Source: Streptomyces rimosus
Lineage (GTDB): Bacteria > Actinomycetota > Actinomycetes > Streptomycetales > Streptomycetaceae
Direction: 5' to 3'
Length of the DNA stretch: 64,000 bases
Assembly: GCF_008704655.1 (NCBI RefSeq)
Contig: NZ_CP023688.1
Span: forward strand, 8,931,001 to 8,995,000
The notes below the pieces were generated by a model. It was not told where the DNA came from and did not search any database. It saw only the letters and a list, made by a program, of their open reading frames with translations. Positions 42,096 through 49,706 of the stretch are shown here, piece by piece. The stretch's first letter is position 1. Every line of letters starts with the position of its first letter. The position numbers and the translations under genes are program-made.

Positions 42096-42830
42096 CTACT
42101 TCAGGTGCCGCCCGAAGAACCGGTCCCCGTCCTCCGCCTCGAACCACGGGGTGCCGGTGTGCCCGCCCATATTGGCGTGCAGCGTCTTCTCCTTGGTGCC
42201 GAAGGCGTCGAACAGGTCCAGGGCCCGCTGCCTCGGGTTCCCTTCGTCGTCCCACTGCAACAGGAACAGCAGCGGAATGGTGACCTGCCGGGCCTCCTCG
42301 CGCTGGGCCCGGGGCACGTATCCCCCGGCGAAGAAACCGGCGGCCGCGATGCGCGGTTCGGACACCGCCAGCCGGATGCCGACGGCGGTCATCCCCGAGT
42401 ACCCGACCGGGCCGCCGATCCCGGGCAGCGCAAGGAGGGCGTCCAGGGTGGCCCGCCATTCCGGAACCGCCTTTTCGACCAGCGGGCCGACGAAGGACTC
42501 GAAGATCTCGTCCACCGGCTCGCCTGCCGCCAAGGCCCGGCGGAGGTCCGCGCGGGCCTGCTCGTCGGCGGCGGAACGGGGCCGGTCACCGTGGCCGGGG
42601 TGGTCGATGGCGGCCACCGCGTAACCGCGCGCCGCGGAGTGCCGGGCCCTGGCCACCAGCCGGGGCTCGCGCCGGTGCAGGCCGCCGTTGTGGCCGATCA
42701 GGATCAGCGGGGCCGGTGCGGATCCGGGCGTCCACAGGGTGCCGGGGATCTCGCCGAGGGTGAATTCACGGGCGAGGACGCCGCCGTCGAGAGGCTCTTC
42801 GGAAGTGAACCGCAGGGAAGTGACGTGCAT
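42096..42830 (-). CDS. Alpha/beta hydrolase (dienelactone hydrolase-like)
   Basis: 244 residues. The fold is shown by APLILIGHNGGLHRREPRLV, ARGYAVAAIDHPGHGDRPRS, the nucleophile elbow GPVGYSGMTAVGIR (Ser), IPLLFLLQWDDEGNPR (Asp region) and MGGHTGTPWFEAED (His). It resembles acetyl xylan esterase/dienelactone-hydrolase-type cytosolic esterases. There is no signal peptide. The ATG has AAAGG upstream. It stands alone, convergent with the threonyl-tRNA synthetase gene, and its substrate is unknown. Confidence 0.82.
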   Translation of the reverse strand: MHVTSLRFTSEEPLDGGVLAREFTLGEIPGTLWTPGSAPAPLILIGHNGGLHRREPRLVARARHSAARGYAVAAIDHPGHGDRPRSAADEQARADLRRALAAGEPVDEIFESFVGPLVEKAVPEWRATLDALLALPGIGGPVGYSGMTAVGIRLAVSEPRIAAAGFFAGGYVPRAQREEARQVTIPLLFLLQWDDEGNPRQRALDLFDAFGTKEKTLHANMGGHTGTPWFEAEDGDRFFGRHLK

Positions 42831-43168
42831 GGTCGTGCCTTTCGGGAGTGCGCTGGAACGGCGCTCCCGGACGACCTATCGCCCGACCGTGACCCCGGAG
42901 GGGAGCACCCATGTCGATACTGCGTTCACGGGTACCACCTCCTCGTTCTTTCGCACGGCCGCCGGAAGGCTAGCAGGGGCGCCGTGGTCGGCCCAACGGG
43001 TTTTCGTGGGGCTCGGGCCGGTTGCGCTCCAGGTGCTGCCGGGTGCGGCAGGTCGGGTCGGCCGTACCGTACCGGCGGAGACCGACGCGTGCGCAGTGAC
43101 GGGAGTGAAGTGTGTGAACATGCCACGGCCCTTGCGCCAGGTGCGCGGCGTGTAGTCGGCTACCGCTC
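42831..43168. other. Intergenic region with a possible very small ORF
   Basis: This 0.34-kb region separates divergent hydrolase and amidase genes and should hold both promoters. At 42911-42973 on the plus strand a 20-codon frame (MSILRSRVPPPRSFARPPEG) follows a strong GGAGGGGAG site with a five-base spacer. It could be a real short peptide or leader, but nothing supports a function. Confidence 0.3.
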
Positions 43169-44770
43169 ATGGTGAAAAGGAGAATGGCCGCACTGCTCGC
43201 CGTCCTGGTCACGGGTTCTCTTGTCACGGGCACGCCGGAGTTGCGCGCGGAGGCCGCCGAACCCGGCGGCGGCGCCGCGCCGCCCGCCGGCCCCGCCGCT
43301 GCGCTCGGGGTCGATCTCGACACCGTGACGATCCCGGAGCTGCAGGACCGCATGGCTGACGGTTCCCTGACGTCCTCGGCGCTGACCCGCGCCTATCTGC
43401 ACCGCATCAAGACCGTCGACCCGAAGATCAACTCGGTGCTGCGGACCGATCCGACAGCCCTGCGCCAGGCCGCCGCCAGCGACGCCCGGCACCGGCGCGG
43501 CGACACGCTGGGGCCGCTGGACGGCATCCCCGTCCTGGTCAAGGACAACGTCAACACCCGCGGCCTGCTCTCGACGGCCGGCTCGCTCGCGCTCGCCGGC
43601 AACCCGCCGACCGAGGACGCCACGCTGGTGACCCGGCTGCGCGAGGCCGGCGCGGTGATCCTCGGCAAGACCAATCTCTCGGAGTGGGCCAACTTCCGTT
43701 CCACGAAGCCGACATCGGGGTGGTCGGCGGTGGGCGGGCAGACCCGCAACCCGTACGTACTGGACCGCAACCCGTGCGGGTCCTCCTCCGGTTCGGCCGC
43801 GGCCCTCGCCGCGTCGCTGTCGCAGGTGGCGATCGGCACCGAGACGGACGGCTCGATCGTGTGCCCGGCCGGGATGAACGGGGTGGCCGGTCTCAAGCCC
43901 AGCCTCGGGGTGGTCAGCGGGAACGGCGTGGTGCCGATCTCCGCCGAGCAGGACACCGCGGGGCCGATGGCCCGCAACGTGACCGATGTGGCGCTCACCC
44001 TCGCGGCGCTGAGCGGCGACGGCACACGCCACGCGACCGCCCCGGCGGGCGTGGACGAGGCCGCGCGGGCCGGTGGCCTGCGCGGCAAGCGGATCGGGCT
44101 GTGGCGGCTGCCGGAGCTGGGGCCCGGGGTGGACGCGGTGATGACCCGTACGGCGACGAAGCTGCGGGCGGCGGGTGCCCAGGTCGTCGAGGTGACCCCG
44201 CCGTACCAGAAGCGCCTCGCCGAGCTGGAGTTCCCGGCCCTGCTGAGCGAGTTCCACCGGGACATCGACGCCTACCTCGCCACCCGGAAGGGGCCCCGCG
44301 ACCTCGCCGGGCTCATCGAGTTCACCCGGAGCCACCCGGCCGAGCAGACCTGCTTCCCCGGCCAGGAGCTGTTCGAGCAGGCGCTCGCCGCGCCGCCCAC
44401 CACCGATCCCAAGTACCGGGCGATGCGCGCCGAGCTGAAGGACCTCTCCCGGCGGTCCATCGACGAGACCCTGGCCGCCCACCGGCTGGACGCCATCGCC
44501 GCGCCGACGAACCCGCCCGCCTGGACGACCGACTGCGCACGGGGCGACAACGACGTGATCCCGTCCTCCACGCCCGCGGCCGTGGCCGGCTACCCGTCAC
44601 TGTCGGTGCCGGCCGGTTCCGTGGGCGAGCTGCCCGTCGGCGTGCTCCTGACGGCCGGGAACCACCAGGACGCCGCGCTGCTGTCCCTGGGGGCCGCGGT
44701 GGAACACCGGCTGGATGCTTGGAAGGCGCCGCGTTACCTGCCGACGGTCGGGGGTGGTGGGGGCCGGTGA
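43169..44770 (+). CDS. Secreted amidase (amidase signature family)
   Basis: 533 residues with an N-terminal signal (KRRMAALLAVLVTGSLVTGT). The amidase signature Ser-cisSer-Lys triad is present: Lys in LDGIPVLVKDNVNTRG, and the two Ser in NPYVLDRNPCGSSSGSAAAL and VAIGTETDGSIVCPAGMNGV. The C-terminal VAGYPSLSVPAGSVGELPVG is also typical. Such enzymes hydrolyse amides to acids and ammonia; exported members act on peptides or xenobiotic amides. A perfect palindrome downstream acts as terminator. The preferred start is ATG 43169; GTG 43172 is equivalent. Confidence 0.9.
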   Translation: MVKRRMAALLAVLVTGSLVTGTPELRAEAAEPGGGAAPPAGPAAALGVDLDTVTIPELQDRMADGSLTSSALTRAYLHRIKTVDPKINSVLRTDPTALRQAAASDARHRRGDTLGPLDGIPVLVKDNVNTRGLLSTAGSLALAGNPPTEDATLVTRLREAGAVILGKTNLSEWANFRSTKPTSGWSAVGGQTRNPYVLDRNPCGSSSGSAAALAASLSQVAIGTETDGSIVCPAGMNGVAGLKPSLGVVSGNGVVPISAEQDTAGPMARNVTDVALTLAALSGDGTRHATAPAGVDEAARAGGLRGKRIGLWRLPELGPGVDAVMTRTATKLRAAGAQVVEVTPPYQKRLAELEFPALLSEFHRDIDAYLATRKGPRDLAGLIEFTRSHPAEQTCFPGQELFEQALAAPPTTDPKYRAMRAELKDLSRRSIDETLAAHRLDAIAAPTNPPAWTTDCARGDNDVIPSSTPAAVAGYPSLSVPAGSVGELPVGVLLTAGNHQDAALLSLGAAVEHRLDAWKAPRYLPTVGGGGGR

Positions 44771-44789
44771 CTTCGCGGTGAAGTCCGTA

Positions 44790-44827
44790 GGGGTTGCCCC
44801 GCCGCTGCGCAGCGGCGGGGCAACCCC
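44790..44827. terminator. Long perfect palindromic terminator
   Basis: A 38-bp perfect palindrome (each arm 19 bp; left arm GGGGTTGCCCCGCCGCTGC) lies between the convergent amidase and SDR genes and would terminate both. Confidence 0.8.
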
Positions 44828-44886
44828 GCCTCGCGGTCAGCCTCCCCCGGAGGCAGCCTGCGCCAGGGCTCCGATGGAGAGGGCCA

Positions 44887-45738
44887 TCAGGCGGACCGGC
44901 TGACGTCGTCGAAGTCGGTCGAGGCCGACAGCTCGGACCAGGCCAGCATCTCGCGGTCGAAGGCGTCGCGTCCGGCCCGGACGAGCCGGAGCGCGTCGGT
45001 GCCGAGCAGCAGGCGCGTCGGCGGCCGGTCGGCCGCCACCATGCGCAGCACCGCGGCCGCGGCCTTGTCCGGGTCGCCCGGCTGGGTTCCGGCGGCGCGG
45101 ATGCGCCAGTCGCGCAGCGGCTCGAACAGCTCGTCGTAGTCGGCGATCACCCGGGGTGTGCGGATCATCGAGCGGCCGGACCAGTCGGTCCGGAAACTGC
45201 CCGGCTCGACGGCGGTGACATGGATGCCGAAATCGGCGACCTCCTTGCCGAGCGTTTCGAGGATGCCCTCCACCGCGAACTTGCTGCCGTGGTAGAAGCC
45301 GAGCCCCGGCATGGTGATCAACCCGCCCATTGAGGTGACGGCGATGATGTGACCGGAACGGCGCTCCCGCATGTGCGGCAGCACGGCCTTGATCACCGCC
45401 ACGGTTCCGAAGACGTTCACCTCGAACTGCCGGCGGAGGTCGTCCATCGACGACTCCTCGAAGAGGCCCTCGTGGCCGTACCCGGCGTTGGCGACGAGTA
45501 CGTCGACCGGGCCCAGGTCGCGCTCGGTCCCGTCCACGACCCTGTGCACCGCGTCATGGTCGGTCACGTCCAGGATGCGGGCGTGCGTGTCGCCGGCGAG
45601 CGCCTCGAAGGCCCGTGCGTCGGCGGGCGTGCGCACCGTGCCCACCACCCGGTGGCCCGCGGCCGCCGCCGTGTGCGCGAGAGCGTGGCCCAGGCCGGTG
45701 CTGACGCCGGTGATCAGGAATGTCTTGGTGTCCGACAC
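44887..45738 (-). CDS. SDR-family oxidoreductase
   Basis: 283 residues. Key blocks are TFLITGVSTGLGHALAHTAA (TGxxxGxG), RILDVTDHDAV, VLVANAGYGHEGLFEE, HIIAVTSMGGLITMPGLGFY (Ser) and YHGSKFAVEGILETLGKE (Tyr-xxx-Lys), followed by VTAVEPGSFRTDWSGRSM. This is the common NADP-dependent SDR type that is often divergent from an XRE or AraC regulator. GTG 45738 with AAGGGA upstream is the likely start. The XRE gene at 45944 is divergent and probably controls it. Confidence 0.88.
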   Translation of the reverse strand: MSDTKTFLITGVSTGLGHALAHTAAAAGHRVVGTVRTPADARAFEALAGDTHARILDVTDHDAVHRVVDGTERDLGPVDVLVANAGYGHEGLFEESSMDDLRRQFEVNVFGTVAVIKAVLPHMRERRSGHIIAVTSMGGLITMPGLGFYHGSKFAVEGILETLGKEVADFGIHVTAVEPGSFRTDWSGRSMIRTPRVIADYDELFEPLRDWRIRAAGTQPGDPDKAAAAVLRMVAADRPPTRLLLGTDALRLVRAGRDAFDREMLAWSELSASTDFDDVSRSA

Positions 45739-45943
45739 AGGAGTTCCCTTCGTGCGATGCGAACAGAGGCCGACCGGGACGGCTGGGCCCCGGCCGGTCT
45801 CGACGCGTTCCACTTCAGCACCGGAATCGGCTGCCGACCGGCTTCCGAGGGGTCCGCTCCGTCCTGGGGACAGCCGGACCGGGGGACTGGCGGTCCCCCT
45901 TTCGCGGGCCGTCGGCGCGCATTCGGGCCCTATCGTGAACGGC

Positions 45944-46900
45944 ATGGACCGCAACACAGCTCTCGGTGAGTTCCTGCGCTCCCGGCGGGCACGGATCACC
46001 CCGCGCCAGGCGGGCCTGTCCGACGACGGCGGCCATCGGCGCGTGCCGGGACTGCGCCGCGAAGAGATCGCGCAACTGGCGGGCGTGAGCGTCGACTACT
46101 ACGTACGCCTGGAACGCGGACGCCGGCTGAACGTCTCCGAGACCGTGCTGGACGCCATCTCCCGCGCGCTGCGCCTCGACCCCGTCGAACGCACCCACCT
46201 GTTCCAGCTCGCCAAGCCCGCCGCGGGCAGGCCCCGCCGCACGGCGACGCGTCCCCAGCAGGTCCGTCCGGGGCTGCGCGACCTGCTCCGCATCCTTGAG
46301 CACACCCCCGCCCTGGTGCTGGGGCGGCGACTGGACGTCCTCGCGTCCAACCGGATGGCACGTGCGCTGCTCACCGACTTCGACGCGCTGCCGCCCCGCG
46401 AGCGGAACCTGGTGCGGTTCATGTTCTGCGACGAGACCGCCCGCTCGCTGTACACCCACTGGGAGACCCACGCCCAGGACATCGTCGCCTCGCTCCGGCT
46501 CTACGCCGGACGCCACCCCCACGATCCGCTGCTGGCCGAACTCGTCGGCGAACTCTCCATCACGGACGAGGACTTCCGCCGCTGGTGGGCCGACCAGAAC
46601 GTGTACCGGCACACGCACGGCAGCAAACACTTCCACCACCCGGTCGCCGGCCCGCTCACCCTCACCTACGAGTCCCTCACCCTGCCCGCCGATCCGGACC
46701 AGCGGCTGAGTGTCTACACCGCCGAGGCAGGCTCCAGCTCCGAAGAGGCACTTCGGCTCCTGGCCGCATGGACACGGCAGCCCGAGCCCTCGCACGGACA
46801 GCACGCAGATCATTGGACGCCTGCCAACACCCGCCCCACGCGCCGACCGTCTCCGTCCCACAGCGTTCCGCTTCCGCCCCCGCAGCGGCCCCCGTTCTGA
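45944..46900 (+). CDS. XRE-family regulator with MmyB-like ligand domain
   Basis: 318 residues. The helix-turn-helix is LGEFLRSRRARITPRQAGLS, PGLRREEIAQLAGVSVDYYV, RLERGRRLNVSETVLDAISR. The C-terminal PAS-like domain (VLGRRLDVLASNRMARALLT, HTHGSKHFHHPVAGPLTLTY, ESLTLPADPDQRLSVYTAEA) is the MmyB-like module found in many Streptomyces regulators. The last 35 residues are Pro-rich. It is divergent from an SDR gene, its likely target. Its 3' end overlaps a run of TGACC direct repeats that lead into the cluster at 47008. Confidence 0.9.
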   Translation: MDRNTALGEFLRSRRARITPRQAGLSDDGGHRRVPGLRREEIAQLAGVSVDYYVRLERGRRLNVSETVLDAISRALRLDPVERTHLFQLAKPAAGRPRRTATRPQQVRPGLRDLLRILEHTPALVLGRRLDVLASNRMARALLTDFDALPPRERNLVRFMFCDETARSLYTHWETHAQDIVASLRLYAGRHPHDPLLAELVGELSITDEDFRRWWADQNVYRHTHGSKHFHHPVAGPLTLTYESLTLPADPDQRLSVYTAEAGSSSEEALRLLAAWTRQPEPSHGQHADHWTPANTRPTRRPSPSHSVPLPPPQRPPF

Positions 46901-46930
46901 CCTAACTGACCTTACTGACCTCCGCTGACC
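46898..46930. repeat. Four TGACC direct repeats upstream of the cluster
   Basis: TGACC starts at 46898, 46907, 46916 and 46926, spacings of 9, 9 and 10 bp, in the end of the XRE gene and the region before the aminotransferase at 47008. Regular spacing near one helical turn suggests an iterated operator. A single StrR-like half-site, TCGACTG, is at 46950-46956. Confidence 0.4.
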
Positions 46931-47007
46931 CTTCATTAACACCCGGCCCTCGACTGTCATGGAACGCGGCAACCGACCGCCGTGCACGAGACGAGCTGGG
47001 GGATCTG

Positions 47008-48270
47008 ATGGACCGGAGCTATGTCGTGCCCTGGGGCAAGCGGGGCAGCATCTTGGCCGAGGCCGAGGTGGCCGTACTGACGGAACTCATCCACGAGGAC
47101 ACGCCGCTGTCGATGGGCGGCCGGCGGGAACGCTTCGAGCGCTCCTTCGCCGGGACGGTCGGCAGCAAGCACGCGATCTCCGTCACCAGCGGAACGGTCG
47201 CCCTGGAACTGGCGATCCGCATGCTCGACCTGGAGCCCGGCGACGAGGTGATCGCCACCCCGCAGACCTACCAGGCGACCGTGCAGCCGCTGCTCGACTA
47301 CGACGTACGGGTCCGGTTCTGCGACATCGACCCGGACACCCTCAACATCGACGCGTCCGCCGTCGAGGCACTGATCACCCCGCGTACCAAGGCCCTGCTG
47401 CTGGTCCACTACGGCGGCTGCCCGGCCGAGATGGACGCCATCATGGCGCTGGCCCGGCGGCACGGCTTCCTCGTCCTGGAGGACTGCGCGCACGCGCTGG
47501 GGGCCCGCTACCGGGGCCGGGCGCCCGGGTCCCTCGCCGACATCGCCACGTTCAGCTTCCAGAACGCCAAGAACATCACCACCCTCGGCGAGGGCGGCAT
47601 GGTCACCTGCGACCGGGACGACTGGGCCGTACGGCTGGACCGGCTGCGCTCCAACGACATCGACGCCGAGATCGTCCGGTCCGACCTGAGCGACACGGTC
47701 GAGCCGATCGTCCTGCCGTGGATGAAGTACGCCACGCCCGTCTACAGCGACTCGGTACGGCGGCTGCGCCGGGCCGGGACGAACGCGACGATGTCGGAGG
47801 CCGCCGCGGCCGTCGGACAGGTCCAGCTCGGCCGGCTGGCGGCCACCGGCGCCACCCGCCGCGCGATCGCCGCCCGGCTGGACGAGGTGATCTCCCGCTA
47901 CCCGTTCGTACGGCCCCAGTCCGCGCCCGCCCACAGCGAGCACGCGTACCACCTCTACACCTGCTTCGCCGACCGCCAGGAACTGCGCGACCAGCTCGTG
48001 CTGGGTCTCGACCGCAGGGGAGTCGAGATCCAGCTGCGCTACTTCCCGCAGCACCTGCTGCCCGAGTGGCGCCACCGCGGCCACCTGCGCGGCGAGTGCC
48101 CGGTCGCCGAACGCCTGTGGTTCGACCAGCACCTCAACCTGCCGTGCCACCCCCGGCTCACGCCCTCCCAGGTGGACTACCTCGTCGACGCGCTGGACGA
48201 GTCGCTGGCCGAGCTGAACGGCGGCGCCGCGGCCCCGCTGGCGTCGGCCGCGGCGGACCTCGGCCGGTAG
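47008..48270 (+). CDS. DegT-family aminotransferase, probable L-lysine 2-aminotransferase type
   Basis: 420 residues of the DegT/DnrJ/EryC1 PLP family. Landmarks: SVTSGTVALELAIRMLDLEP, GDEVIATPQTYQATVQPLLD, VHYGGCPAEMDAIM, LEDCAHALGARYRG, and the PLP Lys188 in FSFQNAKNITTLGEGGMVTC. The N-terminal PWGKRGSILAEAEV block and the NikD-like oxidase in the same run suggest the NikC/VisA/HpaA type, which deaminates lysine so that it cyclises to piperideine-2-carboxylate, the precursor of picolinate. That assignment rests on context and memory of the family; sugar or AHBA-type roles are less likely because no such pathway genes are present. The ATG follows a GGGGGA site. Confidence 0.8.
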   Translation: MDRSYVVPWGKRGSILAEAEVAVLTELIHEDTPLSMGGRRERFERSFAGTVGSKHAISVTSGTVALELAIRMLDLEPGDEVIATPQTYQATVQPLLDYDVRVRFCDIDPDTLNIDASAVEALITPRTKALLLVHYGGCPAEMDAIMALARRHGFLVLEDCAHALGARYRGRAPGSLADIATFSFQNAKNITTLGEGGMVTCDRDDWAVRLDRLRSNDIDAEIVRSDLSDTVEPIVLPWMKYATPVYSDSVRRLRRAGTNATMSEAAAAVGQVQLGRLAATGATRRAIAARLDEVISRYPFVRPQSAPAHSEHAYHLYTCFADRQELRDQLVLGLDRRGVEIQLRYFPQHLLPEWRHRGHLRGECPVAERLWFDQHLNLPCHPRLTPSQVDYLVDALDESLAELNGGAAAPLASAAADLGR

Positions 48271-48304
48271 CGGCGGGGAGCGCGAGGGGGAAGAGGGACG
48301 ACCG

Positions 48305-49369
48305 ATGCCCTGGGAAGAGGCACTGCCGGCCGGGCCGCTGCCCGGGCCGGTGGGCGACGACGTGCGCACCCACCTGCCGGCGCCGCCCCCGGCCCCGCGC
48401 GAGCCGGTGACCGTACGCATCAGCGCGCTGGACCTGTCGGGCTCGCCCCGGCTCGCGGGCTGCGACATGGCGCACGTACGGGCGCTCGCCGAGGCGGACC
48501 CGGCCGGGCTGCCGCCGATCTTCGTGCACCGCGCCACCATGCGGGTGCTCGACGGCGCCCACCGGGTCCAGGCGGCGATCCTGCGCGGCGGGTCCGAGAT
48601 CAGCGCGGAACTCTTCCGCGGTACGGAGCGGGAGGGGTTCGTGCACGCTGTACGGACCAACGCCGCGCACGGGCTGCCGCTGACCACGGCGGACCGCAAG
48701 GCCGCGGCCCGGCGCATCCTGCGGGACTTCCCGTACTGCTCGGACCGGTCGCTGGCCGAGGTCGCCGGGCTGTCCGCGAAGACCATCGCCGCGCTGCGCC
48801 GGCGTTCGAGCGCGGACGCTCCGCAGTTGAACACCGCGCGGCTCGGGCGGGACGGCCGGGTGCGCCCGGCCAGTACGGCCGAGGGACGGCTGCGCGCCGG
48901 GCGGATCCTCCGCGAGAACCCCACGGCCTCCTTGCGGGAGGTCGCACAGCGGGCCGGGATCTCCCTGGGCACCGCGCAGGACGTCAGCCGGCGCCTGCGC
49001 AACGGCCGGGACCTGCTGCCCGTACAGCAGAGCGAGGCCGCCGCTGCCGTCCGGCGGATCGAGGTGCACGGCCGCACCGCCGACGGCGCGGCGGAACCCG
49101 GCACCGTCCACCGGCGCGGCACCCCGCGCGAAGTGGCCCTGGAGCGCCTGCCGTTCCTGCGGCAGGACGTCGCGCTGCGGTCCACGAACACCGGCCGGGC
49201 CCTGCTGCGGCTGCTGATCGCCCAGGAAGCCGTGCTCGCCGACGGCGACCGGCTGGCCGCGGAGGTCCCGCCGCACTGCCTCCCGGCCCTGGCGGAGACG
49301 GCCCGCGCCTGCGGGCGGCTGTGGGCGGAGTTCGCCGAAAGCCTGGCACACCGCGAACAGGCGGAATGA
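48305..49369 (+). CDS. StrR/NovG-type pathway-specific activator (ParB-like)
   Basis: 354 residues. A ParB-like N-terminal domain (VTVRISALDLSGSPRLAGCD, LPPIFVHRATMRVLDGAHRV, FVHAVRTNAAHGLPLTTADR) is followed by a helix-turn-helix (YCSDRSLAEVAGLSAKTIAA, LRRRSSADAP). A second HTH-like segment comes later (ENPTASLREVAQRAGISLGT). This is the StrR/NovG/Teg15 family of activators that sit in antibiotic clusters and bind inverted repeats in cluster promoters. It lies between the aminotransferase and the ACP-PKS operon and is the best candidate for the cluster switch. Confidence 0.85.
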   Translation: MPWEEALPAGPLPGPVGDDVRTHLPAPPPAPREPVTVRISALDLSGSPRLAGCDMAHVRALAEADPAGLPPIFVHRATMRVLDGAHRVQAAILRGGSEISAELFRGTEREGFVHAVRTNAAHGLPLTTADRKAAARRILRDFPYCSDRSLAEVAGLSAKTIAALRRRSSADAPQLNTARLGRDGRVRPASTAEGRLRAGRILRENPTASLREVAQRAGISLGTAQDVSRRLRNGRDLLPVQQSEAAAAVRRIEVHGRTADGAAEPGTVHRRGTPREVALERLPFLRQDVALRSTNTGRALLRLLIAQEAVLADGDRLAAEVPPHCLPALAETARACGRLWAEFAESLAHREQAE

Positions 49370-49466
49370 CGGGGCGGTACGGCGCGGAACCGGGGCGCCG
49401 GCCCGGCGGACGGCACCTGTCGGGCCGCCCGCCCCAAGGAAATCGAAGGCAGCGAAGGAGTCGGTT

Positions 49467-49706
49467 GTGTCCATGAACGATGTCCTGCGGGCCCTGTCGG
49501 ACATAGGGCTGGACGCGGCCCTGCTCGACGAGGCGGGCCCGGACGTCAGGCTGCGTGCCGAACTGGGGCTGGACTCCGTCGAGACGACGGACCTCCAGCT
49601 CGAACTGAAGAAGCGGTTCGGCGTGGAGATCGACCTGTGGGACCAGGAGGACTACACGCTCGGCCGGCTGGCCGAGCGCATCGCCCCCGCGGGGAGCCCG
49701 TCATGA
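49467..49706 (+). CDS. Free-standing acyl/aryl carrier protein
   Basis: 79 residues. The phosphopantetheine site is Ser37 in LRAELGLDSVETTDLQLELK, and the acidic helix pattern is that of an ACP. The GTG has AAGGAG seven bases upstream, with an ATG two codons later. The stop overlaps the AMP-ligase start (ATGA), so the two are translationally coupled. By position it should be loaded by that ligase and hand the aryl starter to the ketosynthase of the PKS further along the operon. Confidence 0.88.
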   Translation: MSMNDVLRALSDIGLDAALLDEAGPDVRLRAELGLDSVETTDLQLELKKRFGVEIDLWDQEDYTLGRLAERIAPAGSPS

